The translations under genes were made by a program, and so were the position numbers. DNA of 64,000 bases, taken from contig OY970165.1 in assembly GCA_963706605.1 (NCBI GenBank), forward strand, positions 1,736,001 through 1,800,000, given 5' to 3'. Origin of the DNA: VRUE01 sp963706605. Lineage in GTDB: Bacteria; Actinomycetota; Thermoleophilia; Solirubrobacterales; 70-9. Every line of letters starts with the position of its first letter. Position 1 is the first letter of the stretch. Shown in pieces: positions 16,712-25,067 of the stretch. The notes beneath the pieces were generated by a model that did not search any database, was not told the DNA's origin, and saw only the letters and a program-made list of their open reading frames with translations.

Positions 16712-17629
16712 GTGAAGCTGGAGGGCATCCACCACATCACGGCGATTACCGCCGACGCGCAGAAGAACGTCGACTTCTATGTCGGAGTGCTGGGGCTGCG
16801 CCTGGTCAAGAAAACGGTCAACCAGGACAACCCGACCGTCTACCACCTTTTCTTCGCCGACGAGAAGGGCAGCGCCGGCTCTGATTTGACCTTCTTCGAG
16901 TTCCCCGGCGTGCCGCCCGGCCGGGCTGGTGCCGGGGACGTGCACCGGATCGTCTGGCGGGTCGGCTCCTGGGAGGCACTCGACTTCTGGGAGGAGCGGC
17001 TCGCCGCCCACGGCATCGAGTCGGAGCGGGCCGGGGGGAGTCTGCGCTTCGGCGACCCCGAGGGTCTCGCGCACGAGCTGGCCGCGGTCGAGGTCGCTGA
17101 CGAGCCGCTCAGCGCCGAGCACCCCGAGGTGCCCGCCGCGATGGCTTTGCAGGGCTTCCACGCCGTCTGCGCGTACGCGGCTGCCCCGGATGCCGGCAAT
17201 CGGTTGTTCGGGGCGCTCGAGTTCGAGCCCGCGAGGGAGGGCTGGGAGGCGCGCGGCGAGAAGCGTGGCGGTCTCTATCTCTACGACGAGCCGCCGCCCG
17301 CCCGATCGCTGCAGGGTGCCGGCAGCGTCCACCACGTCGCCTGGGCGTCGACGATCGATGACCACGAGGCGTGGCGGGAGAGGGCGATCTCGGCCGGGGC
17401 GCAGCCGACGCCGGTGATCGACCGCTTCTACTTCCGCTCGATCTACTTCCGCGAGCCGAGCGGAGTCCTGTTCGAGATCGCGACGCTGGGTCCGGGCTTC
17501 ACGGTCGACGAGCCGCTGGAGCATCTGGGCGAGAAGCTTTCCTTGCCGCCCGACTACGAGCATCTGCGCGCCGAGGTCGAACCGCAGCTTCGTCCGGTGG
17601 TCAATCCACGCGTGGCCAAGGCCGGGTGA
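16712..17629 (+). CDS. Ring-cleaving dioxygenase of the VOC/glyoxalase superfamily
   Basis: A protein of about 305 residues with two vicinal-oxygen-chelate modules. The N-terminus GIHHIT carries the first metal-binding His. A second His lies near VHHVAW in the second module, and FREPSGVLFEIAT provides the Glu ligand. This is the pattern of the LinE/MhqO type, extradiol dioxygenases that open hydroquinone-like rings with Fe(II). The gene overlaps the next one, a maleylacetate-reductase-like gene, by four bases (GTGA), which supports a hydroquinone to beta-ketoadipate route. The start is uncertain: GTG 16712, GTG 16703 and ATG 16694 are in frame, and the divergent gene begins at 16686. Confidence 0.8.
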   Translation: MKLEGIHHITAITADAQKNVDFYVGVLGLRLVKKTVNQDNPTVYHLFFADEKGSAGSDLTFFEFPGVPPGRAGAGDVHRIVWRVGSWEALDFWEERLAAHGIESERAGGSLRFGDPEGLAHELAAVEVADEPLSAEHPEVPAAMALQGFHAVCAYAAAPDAGNRLFGALEFEPAREGWEARGEKRGGLYLYDEPPPARSLQGAGSVHHVAWASTIDDHEAWRERAISAGAQPTPVIDRFYFRSIYFREPSGVLFEIATLGPGFTVDEPLEHLGEKLSLPPDYEHLRAEVEPQLRPVVNPRVAKAG

Positions 17630-18630
17630 ACGGAAACTTCGTCTGGAGGGACGCCGGGCGGGTCGTGGTCTTCCGCCGCGACGGCGTCGGACAGTCCCCA
17701 CAGGTGCTCGACAAGCACGGGTTTGCCGGCTTCGAGCTGCTGACGACTCCCCGCGCCCTGCTCGGCGCGCCCGAGCTCGAGGCTGCGGCGGCCGTCGTGC
17801 ATGCGGTCGCGCCGGGCCAGGTGCCGGATGTCGCCGCCGACCTGCTCGACCGGGTCCGCTCGCCTCGCGTCGTCGCCCTTGGCGGAGGCCGGGTGATCGA
17901 CACCGCGAAGGCGATCGCCTCGGTCAGCGGCGCCCAGGTCGCGGCGATCCCGACCACCCTCTCGGGCGCCGAGCTGACCGGGATCCACCGCCTTCCGGCG
18001 GGCGCCGAGGGCCGCGTCCGCGCGATGGTGCGCCCCGAGCTGGCTATTGCCGATCCGGAGGCGATGACCAGCCAGGCCGAGCAGGCGCTCCGCGCCAGCG
18101 CGATGAACGGCCTCGCCCACGGCGCCGACTCGCTCTACACGCCGTTCTCCAACCCGGTTTCGCAGATGACCGCGCTGCGCGGCGCCGAGCTGATCGCCGC
18201 TTCACTGGATGAAGACGCGGCGGAGCGCAACCGGGCGGCGCTGGCTCAGGGATCGCTGCTCTGCGCCTACGCGATCGACTCCGCCATGTTCGGGATGCAC
18301 CACGTGATCTGTCAGACCCTGGTGCGGGTCTGCGGCAGCCCGCACGCCGAGACCAACGCGGCGATCCTGCCCCGCGCGATGGCCTTCATGGTCCCGCGGG
18401 CCCCTGACCACCTCGCCCCGCTCGCCGAAGCCCTGAACACCGATCCCGCCGGGATCGAAGCTCGCATCCTCGAGCTGGGCGGCAATCCGGCCGGCCTCGG
18501 CGACGTCGGCGCCGACCGTTCGAAGCTCGATCAGGCACTGGAATCGATGCTCCTCCGCCCCGAGCTGGCGTTCACGCCTGAACCTCCCGGTCATGAGGAG
18601 CTGGCAGAGCTGATCGAGAGCGCCTGGTAA
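17626..18630 (+). CDS. Maleylacetate reductase-like iron-containing alcohol dehydrogenase
   Basis: A 334-residue protein of the iron-dependent alcohol dehydrogenase family. ALGGGRVIDTAKAIA carries the NAD(P)-binding GGG-x-x-x-D motif, IPTTLSGAE resembles the substrate-side TTxxSGSE motif, and metal-binding His residues lie in AHGAD and GMHHVICQ-type segments. The length and the N-terminal FVWRD/HGF pattern fit maleylacetate reductases, which reduce maleylacetate to 3-oxoadipate in aromatic breakdown. GTG at 17626 overlaps the stop of the dioxygenase gene, so the two are translationally coupled. The partner enzyme makes this assignment likely, but the substrate is inferred. Confidence 0.8.
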   Translation: MNGNFVWRDAGRVVVFRRDGVGQSPQVLDKHGFAGFELLTTPRALLGAPELEAAAAVVHAVAPGQVPDVAADLLDRVRSPRVVALGGGRVIDTAKAIASVSGAQVAAIPTTLSGAELTGIHRLPAGAEGRVRAMVRPELAIADPEAMTSQAEQALRASAMNGLAHGADSLYTPFSNPVSQMTALRGAELIAASLDEDAAERNRAALAQGSLLCAYAIDSAMFGMHHVICQTLVRVCGSPHAETNAAILPRAMAFMVPRAPDHLAPLAEALNTDPAGIEARILELGGNPAGLGDVGADRSKLDQALESMLLRPELAFTPEPPGHEELAELIESAW

Positions 18631-18660
18631 CCACACCCTCGGCACCGTGTAGCGCTCTTC

Positions 18661-20331
18661 GTGCACGAAGAGCGACTCCAGCGCTACCACGACTACACCC
18701 GGCGCCACAGCGTCAACTGGCCCCTCTACCTGCTGGCGAGGGTCTTCATGACGCCGTTCTTCCTCCTCTACTTCCGCCTCGGCCGCGCCGGCAGCGACCA
18801 CGGCCGCCACGTCCGCGGCGGCCTGATCGTCGCCGCCAACCACCGCAGCTTCCTCGACCCCTTCGCGATCGGCGCCGCGCTGCCCTGGCGGCGGCCGATG
18901 AACTACGTCGCCAAGGTCGAGCTGTTCGAGCGCCGCTGGCAGGGCTGGCTGCTCTCACGGCTCGGCGCCTTCCCGATCCGTCGCGGCGAATCAGACGAGC
19001 TGGCGATGGAGACGGCCCGGCTCGCGGTCGAGCGCGGCGGCACGGTCTGCATCTTCCCCGAGGGGACGCGCATCCGGCGAGGCACTCTGGCGACGCCGAA
19101 GCGGGGTGTGGGGCGGTTGGCGTTGCAGACCGGCGCCCCGGTCGTGCCGACGGCGGTCTTCGGCAGCGAGCACGTGCGCAGCGGCTGGCGGATCCGGCCG
19201 CGGCGGGTGCGGGTGCGGCTGGGACGGGCGATGACCTTCCCGCGGGTCGAGCAGCCCTCGCCGCCGCTGGCCGAATCGGTGACGGCGCGGATCTGGCCTA
19301 ACGTCCTCTTGCAGTGGGAAGAGATGGGCGGCCTGCCGCCGATGCGCCGCGCCGCCGTGATCGGCGCCGGCAGCTGGGGCACCGCGGTGGCCGTCCTGCT
19401 CGCCCGCGGCGGGCTGGAGGTGCAGCTCGGCGCCCGCACCGCCGCCCAGGCGGCCGAGGTGTCCGAGGCCGGCGAAAACCGGCGTTACCTGGAGGGGGTC
19501 GAGCTGCCCGAGACGCTCCGCGTCCTCCCGGCTTCGGAAATCGAGTTGGCGGGCCTCGACCTGGTCTGCTTGGCGATCCCGTCCGGCTCGCTCCCGCAGG
19601 CGGTCGGGGCGGTCGCCGACCGGGTCAGCGACCGCTGCTCGGTGCTGCTGTTGACCAAGGGGCTGATCGCCCCGCGCGGCCAGCTCCCCGCCGAGTACGT
19701 CGGTGAACGCATCCGAGCCCGCGCGGTCGCCTGCCTGGGCGGCCCAGCCCATGCCCGCGAGGCGGTCTCGGGGTCGGCTGCGCTCGTGCTCGGCTCGGGC
19801 GACGCCGACCTGCGTGACCAGCTCGGTGAGGTCTTCGACCGTGCCGGCCTCGTCTGCGAGCGCTCGCGCGACGTGACCGGCGTCGAGATGGCGGGCGCCG
19901 CAAAGAACGCCGCCGCTCTCGCCGCCGCCGCCAGCGAGCCGTTCGGCCTCAACGCGGCGGGCATCGCCGCCGCCGGGGTCTGGCGGGAGTGCATCGAGTA
20001 CGCGATCTCGCGCGGCGCCGAGCTCGAGACCTTCGCCGGCCTGGCGGGGGTCGGTGACCTGACCGCGACCGTGCTGGCGCCCTCGGGGCGCAACCGGCGC
20101 GCCGGCGAGCTGCTCGGCCGCGGCACACCGGCGGCGGAGATTCCCGGGTTGATTGGCCAGGCCTCCGAGGGCCTCGACGCCGTGCCGTTGCTGGCCGAGG
20201 CGATCGCGGGCTCAGGCAGTCCGGCAGAGGCGCTGAGCGGTCTCGCCGCGGTGATTCGGGGCGAGATCGACACCGAGGCCTGGGTCGCCGGCCTGCGCAA
20301 GGTCGAGCGTTCGAGGAGGGCCGCCGCATGA
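18661..20331 (+). CDS. Fused 1-acyl-glycerol-3-phosphate acyltransferase and glycerol-3-phosphate dehydrogenase
   Basis: A 556-residue single reading frame holding two complete phospholipid enzymes. Residues 1-225 are a PlsC-type acyltransferase: NHRSFLD is the H-x4-D catalytic motif, FPEGTRIRRG the phosphate-binding motif, and there is a hydrophobic segment at 22-40. Residues about 230-556 are an NAD(P)-dependent glycerol-3-phosphate dehydrogenase (GpsA): GAGSWGTA binds the nucleotide, AGAAKNAAALAAAAS carries the catalytic Lys, and GLAGVGDLTAT is the family signature. The join is short and in frame, with ATGs there (residues 222 and 227) that could allow internal initiation. The fusion would make glycerol-3-phosphate and transfer an acyl chain in one polypeptide at the membrane. 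Start: GTG 18661. Confidence 0.9.
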   Translation: MHEERLQRYHDYTRRHSVNWPLYLLARVFMTPFFLLYFRLGRAGSDHGRHVRGGLIVAANHRSFLDPFAIGAALPWRRPMNYVAKVELFERRWQGWLLSRLGAFPIRRGESDELAMETARLAVERGGTVCIFPEGTRIRRGTLATPKRGVGRLALQTGAPVVPTAVFGSEHVRSGWRIRPRRVRVRLGRAMTFPRVEQPSPPLAESVTARIWPNVLLQWEEMGGLPPMRRAAVIGAGSWGTAVAVLLARGGLEVQLGARTAAQAAEVSEAGENRRYLEGVELPETLRVLPASEIELAGLDLVCLAIPSGSLPQAVGAVADRVSDRCSVLLLTKGLIAPRGQLPAEYVGERIRARAVACLGGPAHAREAVSGSAALVLGSGDADLRDQLGEVFDRAGLVCERSRDVTGVEMAGAAKNAAALAAAASEPFGLNAAGIAAAGVWRECIEYAISRGAELETFAGLAGVGDLTATVLAPSGRNRRAGELLGRGTPAAEIPGLIGQASEGLDAVPLLAEAIAGSGSPAEALSGLAAVIRGEIDTEAWVAGLRKVERSRRAAA

Positions 20332-20346
20332 GGCTAGGCTTCGAGC

Positions 20347-20907
20347 GTGAGTGGCGACCAGAAGAACGTCGAGCCGGCGAGCCTCGACCCGGCCGCCAAG
20401 GCGGATCTGGACCGCGCCTTCGAACAGCTCTACCGGGACCACCTCAAGGACGTCTACTCATATGCCTACTACCGGGTCGGCAACCAGCACGACGCCGAGG
20501 ACCTGACCGAGCAGGCCTTCCTGCAGGCCTACCGTCACTTCGACCGGGCCCGGCGCGAGTCCGACGGGCGGCCGCTGCGCCCTTGGCTGATCCGCATCGC
20601 CCACAACCTGGCGCTCAACTATTACCGGGACCGCTCCCGCCGCCCGCAGACGCCGCTGGAAAACGCCGACCCGATCCCCGCCCGGCACGGGACCGAGGCG
20701 ATCGCCGAGGGGCGCGAGGAGCTGCGGCAGGTGATCGAGAAGCTCGACGACCTGCCGGACGACCGCCGCGATGCGTTGATCATGCGTTTCGCGCTCGGCA
20801 TGGACAACCGCGAGATCGCCCGTGCGCTCGGCCGCAGCGACGGCGCCACCAAGGTGCTGATCCATCGCGCGATCAAGCAGCTTCAGGAGGAGATGAGCGA
20901 TGAGTGA
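20347..20907 (+). CDS. ECF-type RNA polymerase sigma factor
   Basis: A 186-residue protein with sigma region 2 at about residues 20-90 (YRDHLKDVYSYAYYRVGNQHDAEDLTEQ-type core) and region 4 at about 130-180 (LPDDRRDALIMRFALGMDNREIARALGRSDGATKVLIHRAIKQL). GTG at 20347 is used. It overlaps the next gene, a small membrane protein, by eight bases, the usual arrangement of an ECF sigma factor with its membrane partner. The signal it answers to cannot be told from the sequence. Confidence 0.92.
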   Translation: MSGDQKNVEPASLDPAAKADLDRAFEQLYRDHLKDVYSYAYYRVGNQHDAEDLTEQAFLQAYRHFDRARRESDGRPLRPWLIRIAHNLALNYYRDRSRRPQTPLENADPIPARHGTEAIAEGREELRQVIEKLDDLPDDRRDALIMRFALGMDNREIARALGRSDGATKVLIHRAIKQLQEEMSDE

Positions 20908-21244
20908 GGCGAGCGAAAAGCTGACCGGCAGCACCTGGGACGTCGAGCGTCTGCTCGGCGACGCTCTGCGGCCGATCGAGCCGCCGGAGCGGATGTCGGG
21001 GCGCTTCGAAGACACGCTCGCCGCGGTGACCCAGGCGGCGGCGGAGGAGCTGTCGGACTGGGCCGAGGAGCTTTCCGAGAGCGAGCTGCGGGCCCTTCGC
21101 GACCCGCGCAACTGGGTACGCCCGGTGGTCGCCGTCGGCGCCGGGGGGATCGCCACCGGCGCCCTGGTCCTCTTCGAGATGAGGCGCCGCGGCCGTCAGC
21201 AAGCCGGCGGCCTGCGCTCAGTCGCCAGTCGCATCCGGCCGTAG
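20900..21244 (+). CDS. Small membrane protein, candidate anti-sigma factor
   Basis: A 114-residue protein with a soluble acidic N-terminal 70 residues and one transmembrane stretch (PVVAVGAGGIATGALVLFEM), followed by a basic tail. It begins inside the ECF sigma gene (8-bp overlap), so it is probably the partner that binds the sigma factor. It lacks the H-x3-C-x2-C zinc motif of ZAS-type anti-sigma factors, so this role is inferred from position only. The last 27 bp overlap the convergent DUF4383 gene. Confidence 0.65.
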   Translation: MSEASEKLTGSTWDVERLLGDALRPIEPPERMSGRFEDTLAAVTQAAAEELSDWAEELSESELRALRDPRNWVRPVVAVGAGGIATGALVLFEMRRRGRQQAGGLRSVASRIRP

Positions 21245-21625
21245 CCTCGGCGTCGCCGCGGCCGCGGCAAGGCCCAGTCCGCCGAGGATCAGGTGGAGGA
21301 AGTCGTCTGCCGTGTTGACGGGGAGGAAGCCGAGGATCGATTCGCCGCTGCCGATCAGGAAGCCCCAGACCGCGACCACGACGTAGATGGCGCCGAGCCA
21401 GAGCGCGTACTGCCGCGCCGCGTAGCCGGCGACCAGCAGGCCGATAGCGCCGGTGACGATGTGGAAGATGTTGTGCCAGGCGTTGACGGCGAGGATCCCG
21501 AAGGCGTCGTCGACGCTGCCGGGGCTGCCGAACGAGGCGCTGTAGAAGAAGCCGGCGATTCCACCGATCATCAGCGCCGCGCCGACCAGCGTGGCATAGA
21601 GACGGGCTGGGCTCGCTCCCTCCAT
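21218..21625 (-). CDS. DUF4383-like four-helix membrane protein
   Basis: A 135-residue protein with four hydrophobic helices (about 9-27, 48-68, 73-92, 108-125). The NAWHNIFHIVTGA and DDFLHLILGG segments, with a His in the second and fourth helices, are typical of the DUF4383 family of small actinobacterial membrane proteins. The function is unknown. ATG at 21625 is chosen because the frame upstream overlaps the divergent rhomboid gene and loses family character. Confidence 0.85.
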   Translation of the reverse strand: MEGASPARLYATLVGAALMIGGIAGFFYSASFGSPGSVDDAFGILAVNAWHNIFHIVTGAIGLLVAGYAARQYALWLGAIYVVVAVWGFLIGSGESILGFLPVNTADDFLHLILGGLGLAAAAATPRLRPDATGD

Positions 21626-21655
21626 TCGCGGCGATTGTAGGCTCCCCCGTTCGCG

Positions 21656-22477
21656 ATGGCGCAGACCTGCTACCGACACCCCAACCGTGAGACGGCCGTC
21701 TCCTGCTCCAACTGCGGGCGGCCGATCTGCCCCGATTGCATGACGCCGACCCCGGTCGGCATGCGCTGTCCCGAGTGTGCTCAACAGCGCACTCGGGTGA
21801 CCAGGGGGGTGGGCCAGGCCTCGCTGCTCGCCAGCGCCCCGGCCACCTTCGTCCTGATCGCGATCAACGTGGCCGTGTTCTTCGCCGAGATCGCCACGGG
21901 AAACGGTGGCTTCGGGGACATCACGTCGTCGCTGATTCCTGAATTCGGACTCTTCGGTCCATCGGTCGCCGATGGAGAGTGGTACCGGTTGCTGACCAGC
22001 GCATTCCTGCACGCCAGCCTGTTTCACATCGCCGGAAACATGATCCTTCTCTTTTTCCTCGGTCGGATACTCGAGCCTGGGGTCGGAACGCCGCGATTCG
22101 TCACGCTCTATTTCGTCTCGCTGTTCGCCGGATCGTTCGGTGCGCTGCTGCTCTCGCCAAACAGCCTCAGCATCGGCGCCTCGGGCGCCGTCTTCGGCGT
22201 GCTGGCCGCCACCTTCGTGATCGCCCGAGGCCGCGGCGTTGATGCCCTGGCTTCCTCGGTCGGGGTGCTCATCCTGCTCAACCTCGCGTTCAGCTTCGGC
22301 GTCTCCGGGATCAGCATCGGAGCTCATCTCGGTGGCTTGGCAGGCGGATTTCTCTGCGCGCTGTTCATCCTCGCCGGCGAGCGCGGCATGCTGGGCGAGC
22401 GCCATCTGCCTATGGAGCTCTTGGCGATGGCCGCGGTCGGCTTCTTCTGCATCGCTTCAGCTATAGCGATCGCCTGA
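21656..22477 (+). CDS. Rhomboid-family intramembrane serine protease with N-terminal zinc finger
   Basis: A 273-residue protein. Residues 5-45 hold a Cys/His cluster with a B-box-like spacing (C-x2-H, then C-x2-C, C-x2-C, C-x2-C) that should bind zinc. Six hydrophobic helices follow. The rhomboid motifs are complete: HASLFHIAGN in the second helix, GASGAVFG with the catalytic Ser, and AHLGGLAGGF with the catalytic His. It would cleave transmembrane substrates within the membrane. The substrate is unknown. The zinc module at the N-terminus is common in actinobacterial rhomboids and may act in protein contacts. Confidence 0.92.
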   Translation: MAQTCYRHPNRETAVSCSNCGRPICPDCMTPTPVGMRCPECAQQRTRVTRGVGQASLLASAPATFVLIAINVAVFFAEIATGNGGFGDITSSLIPEFGLFGPSVADGEWYRLLTSAFLHASLFHIAGNMILLFFLGRILEPGVGTPRFVTLYFVSLFAGSFGALLLSPNSLSIGASGAVFGVLAATFVIARGRGVDALASSVGVLILLNLAFSFGVSGISIGAHLGGLAGGFLCALFILAGERGMLGERHLPMELLAMAAVGFFCIASAIAIA

Positions 22478-22489
22478 CGGGCCGTCGGG

Positions 22490-23389
22490 TCAGAGCGGCG
22501 CTCTGACCTCGGCGAAGCCGATGTTGCCGGGTGGGTCGACCAGGTCGGGGTGGAGGATGTGTCCAAGCAGCTCGACCCCGTCGACCAGCCGCGGCCCCGG
22601 TCGCGAGTAGGTCGAGGCGGCGTCGACCGCGAAGACCCGGCCGGCGCCGAGCCTCGCAATCGGCTCCCAGTGCTCGATTGCCTGCGCGTGGGACTCGTCG
22701 ACGTACCAGCCGCAGGGCATCGCGATCACGACGTCGGGCCCCAGTCCCGACAGTGCGCCCCACTGAACTTCGGGCGACTTCAGCCCGGGCGGGCCGGCGA
22801 CGTCCTCGCCGCCGGCGATCGAGATCATCTCGGGGATCCAGTGGCCGCCGACGAAGGGTGGGTCGAGCCACTCCAGGGCGATCACGCGAGGAAGGCTGGC
22901 GCCGGAGACGGCGGCCCGGACCGCCGCGAGCCTGCCCTCCAATTCGCCACGCATGTCGTGCGCCTCGGTTGCCAGGCCGGTGGCCTCGCCGAGCCGGATC
23001 ACGTCCTCGAGCATCTCGCCCAAAGTGCTCGGGTCCTGTTGCAGGACCCTGGGCCGGCTCGGCAGCCGCGCCGCGACGTCGAGCACGTCCTCGTAGGAGA
23101 CGGCGCATACGTCGCAGATCGCCTGGGTCACGATCAGGTCGGGGGCGAGCTCGGCGAGCCGCTCTTCGTCCAGCTCATAGAGCGCCCGGCCTTCACCCAC
23201 CGTGGTCTTCACGGCGGTGTCGATCTCGCGGGCGCTGAGGCCGTCTGCCAGCACCGTCCGCGTCAGATGTGGGAGTAAACGGGCCTGCGGTGGGTAGTCG
23301 CACTCGTGGGTGACGGCGACGACGCTTTCACCCAGCCCCAGGGCGAACAGCATCTCCGTCGCGGATGGCACGAGACTGGCGATTCGCAT
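22490..23389 (-). CDS. Cobalamin/metal-chelate substrate-binding protein, BtuF-like
   Basis: A 299-residue protein of the periplasmic-binding-protein-like fold used for vitamin B12 and siderophores: RIASLVPSATE at the N-terminus, VAVTHECDYP, PDLIVTQ, and GGEDVAG, G-x-DVVI near the middle of the second lobe. No signal peptide is visible, unlike secreted BtuF; cytosolic members of this family are common in actinobacteria and cyanobacteria. No transporter genes are adjacent, and no cobalamin riboswitch is seen in the 107 bp upstream, so its role in B12 uptake is uncertain. ATG at 23389. Confidence 0.8.
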   Translation of the reverse strand: MRIASLVPSATEMLFALGLGESVVAVTHECDYPPQARLLPHLTRTVLADGLSAREIDTAVKTTVGEGRALYELDEERLAELAPDLIVTQAICDVCAVSYEDVLDVAARLPSRPRVLQQDPSTLGEMLEDVIRLGEATGLATEAHDMRGELEGRLAAVRAAVSGASLPRVIALEWLDPPFVGGHWIPEMISIAGGEDVAGPPGLKSPEVQWGALSGLGPDVVIAMPCGWYVDESHAQAIEHWEPIARLGAGRVFAVDAASTYSRPGPRLVDGVELLGHILHPDLVDPPGNIGFAEVRAPL

Positions 23390-23496
23390 GCGGGGCTCAA
23401 TATGGCACTCTCGGGGTTTCCGCGGGTGCGAAAGCTATATTTCCTACGCCGAATGGCCGAAGACGACCTCCCCCGAAGTACCGGGCCAAATAGCCG

Positions 23497-24795
23497 ATGA
23501 GCGTCCTCCTGCTCGTCCTCCTACTTTTGCTGGTCGCCGTCAACGGTTTCTTTGTCGCGGCTGAGTTTGCGCTGGTCAGGAGCAAGCGCGGCAAAATCGA
23601 GCAGCTCGCGGAGGAAGGGGAGAGCGGCGCCGAGGCCGTCATCGAGCAGCTCGACAAGATCGACGAATCACTCTCCGCCTGTCAGATCGGGATAACGATG
23701 GCCTCGATCGGGATCGGCTTCCTCGGCGAGCCGTCGCTCTCCAAGCTGTTGGAGCCGGCCTTCGGCGGCCTCTCGCATGGGGCGGCGGTCGCCCTCTCGG
23801 TCGGGATCGCGTTCGCTCTGGTCACGGCGATCCACATCAGCATCGGCGAGCAGGTGCCGAAGATGCTGGCGATCAACCAGGCCGAGCGGACCGCGCGCCG
23901 GGTCTCGCGCCCGCTCAACTGGTTCCGCGCCGCCACCGCGCCGGTGACGATGGGGCTGAGCGCGATCTCCAACGCGATCGTCCGTCTCTTCGGGGTGGAT
24001 CCGACCGACATCGAGGAGCGTCACACCGCCGAGGACCTGAAGCAGATCATCGACCGCTCGAAGCTGGGTGGGACGCTCGACCCCGGCGAGGCCGGAATGC
24101 TCGGCGGCGTCTTCCATCTGCACGAGCAGGAGGCGCGCGAGGTGATGACGCCGATTCCGGCCGTGGTCACCGTCGATGCCTCGGAGACCGTCGAGACGGC
24201 GCTGCGGCGCTGCGTCACCTCCGGTCACACTCGCCTGGTCGTGATCGAGGACGACAACCCCGATCGGGTCAAGGGGATTGTCCACAACAACAGCCTCGCC
24301 CGCCTCTTCATGAGCGACGGGCCGGAGGCTCGGATCGAGCCGGTGGTCCGCGACGCCGTGATCGTCCCGGAGACCCGCCCGCTCGACGACCTCCTCCACG
24401 ACCTGCAGGTGCAGAGGACCTCGCTCTCGGTCGTGGTCGACGAGTACGGGCGGACGGTGGGGATCGTCACCGTCGAGGACATCCTCGAGGAGGTGGTGGG
24501 GGAGATCGAGGACGAGACCGACCCGCGCGCCGCGGCGCTGCGTCAGCTCGCCGGCGGCGAGTGGTTCGTGCGCGGCCACGTCTCGCTGGGGGATCTCGCC
24601 GACCGGGGGATCGAGCTGCCGGTCGACAGCGACGCCTACAACTCGATCGGCGGCTACGTGTTCGGTGAGCTCGGCCGGCTGCCGAAGCGGGGCGACACGA
24701 TCACCGCCAACGGCTACACGATCAGGGTCGAGTCGGTGCGCGAGAACCGCGTCGAGGCGGTTCGCATCAGTGGTTCCGTCCGGCCCGCGGCCTAG
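23497..24795 (+). CDS. Hemolysin-family protein: DUF21, CBS pair and CorC/HlyC domain
   Basis: A 432-residue membrane protein. The DUF21/CNNM transmembrane domain spans about residues 1-190 (VNGFFVAAEFALVRSKRGK, then CQIGITMASIGIGFLGEP), the CBS pair about 205-330 (REVMTPIPAVVTVDASET, VVVDEYGRTVGIVTVEDILEEVVGEIEDE), and a CorC/HlyC cap domain about 345-430. The family is linked to Mg2+ and Co2+ efflux in some members. The old name hemolysin is misleading. It is divergent from the cobalamin-binding-protein gene. ATG at 23497. Confidence 0.92.
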   Translation: MSVLLLVLLLLLVAVNGFFVAAEFALVRSKRGKIEQLAEEGESGAEAVIEQLDKIDESLSACQIGITMASIGIGFLGEPSLSKLLEPAFGGLSHGAAVALSVGIAFALVTAIHISIGEQVPKMLAINQAERTARRVSRPLNWFRAATAPVTMGLSAISNAIVRLFGVDPTDIEERHTAEDLKQIIDRSKLGGTLDPGEAGMLGGVFHLHEQEAREVMTPIPAVVTVDASETVETALRRCVTSGHTRLVVIEDDNPDRVKGIVHNNSLARLFMSDGPEARIEPVVRDAVIVPETRPLDDLLHDLQVQRTSLSVVVDEYGRTVGIVTVEDILEEVVGEIEDETDPRAAALRQLAGGEWFVRGHVSLGDLADRGIELPVDSDAYNSIGGYVFGELGRLPKRGDTITANGYTIRVESVRENRVEAVRISGSVRPAA

Positions 24796-24839
24796 GTTTC
24801 CTGAGCAACCCGCGTTACGCCTAACCCTGGAGGTATCGC

Positions 24840-25067
24840 ATGTGGGTTGTGCGCTTGAGCGACAAGCAGCTTGAGGTCCTGAGAGCGCTGCTGCGCTCCG
24901 AGGAGCATCTTGGCCCCGCACTCAAAGGGGCGGTTGAGGCACTGGATCTGGCTCGCTGGGACGAGCTGCCCGAAGCTGAGCTTCCCTGGGAGGAGATCGA
25001 GGCGACGGCTCGCCGCCAAGGCTGCTCACCGGCAGATGTGATCTGGGACCTGGCCGGAAGGCGCTAG
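24840..25067 (+). CDS. Small conserved-looking protein of unknown function
   Basis: A 75-residue acidic protein with a clear ribosome binding site (GGAGG about 6 bases before ATG 24840) and strong codon bias, so it is very likely expressed. It is predicted to be all-helical, with LSDKQLEVLRALLRSEEHL and ELPWEEIEATARRQG segments; a degenerate HTH is possible. Its stop overlaps the convergent dehydrogenase stop by four bases. Function unknown. Confidence 0.7.
   Translation: MWVVRLSDKQLEVLRALLRSEEHLGPALKGAVEALDLARWDELPEAELPWEEIEATARRQGCSPADVIWDLAGRR

Noticed and set aside
21626..22405. Upstream part of a 395-codon minus-strand frame before the DUF4383 gene
   Set aside because: It lies antisense to the rhomboid protease gene. 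Only the last 135 codons (from 21625) have membrane-protein character.
23390..23496. Possible cobalamin riboswitch before the BtuF-like gene
   Set aside because: The 107-bp gap is too short and has no B12-box-like sequence or multi-stem layout.
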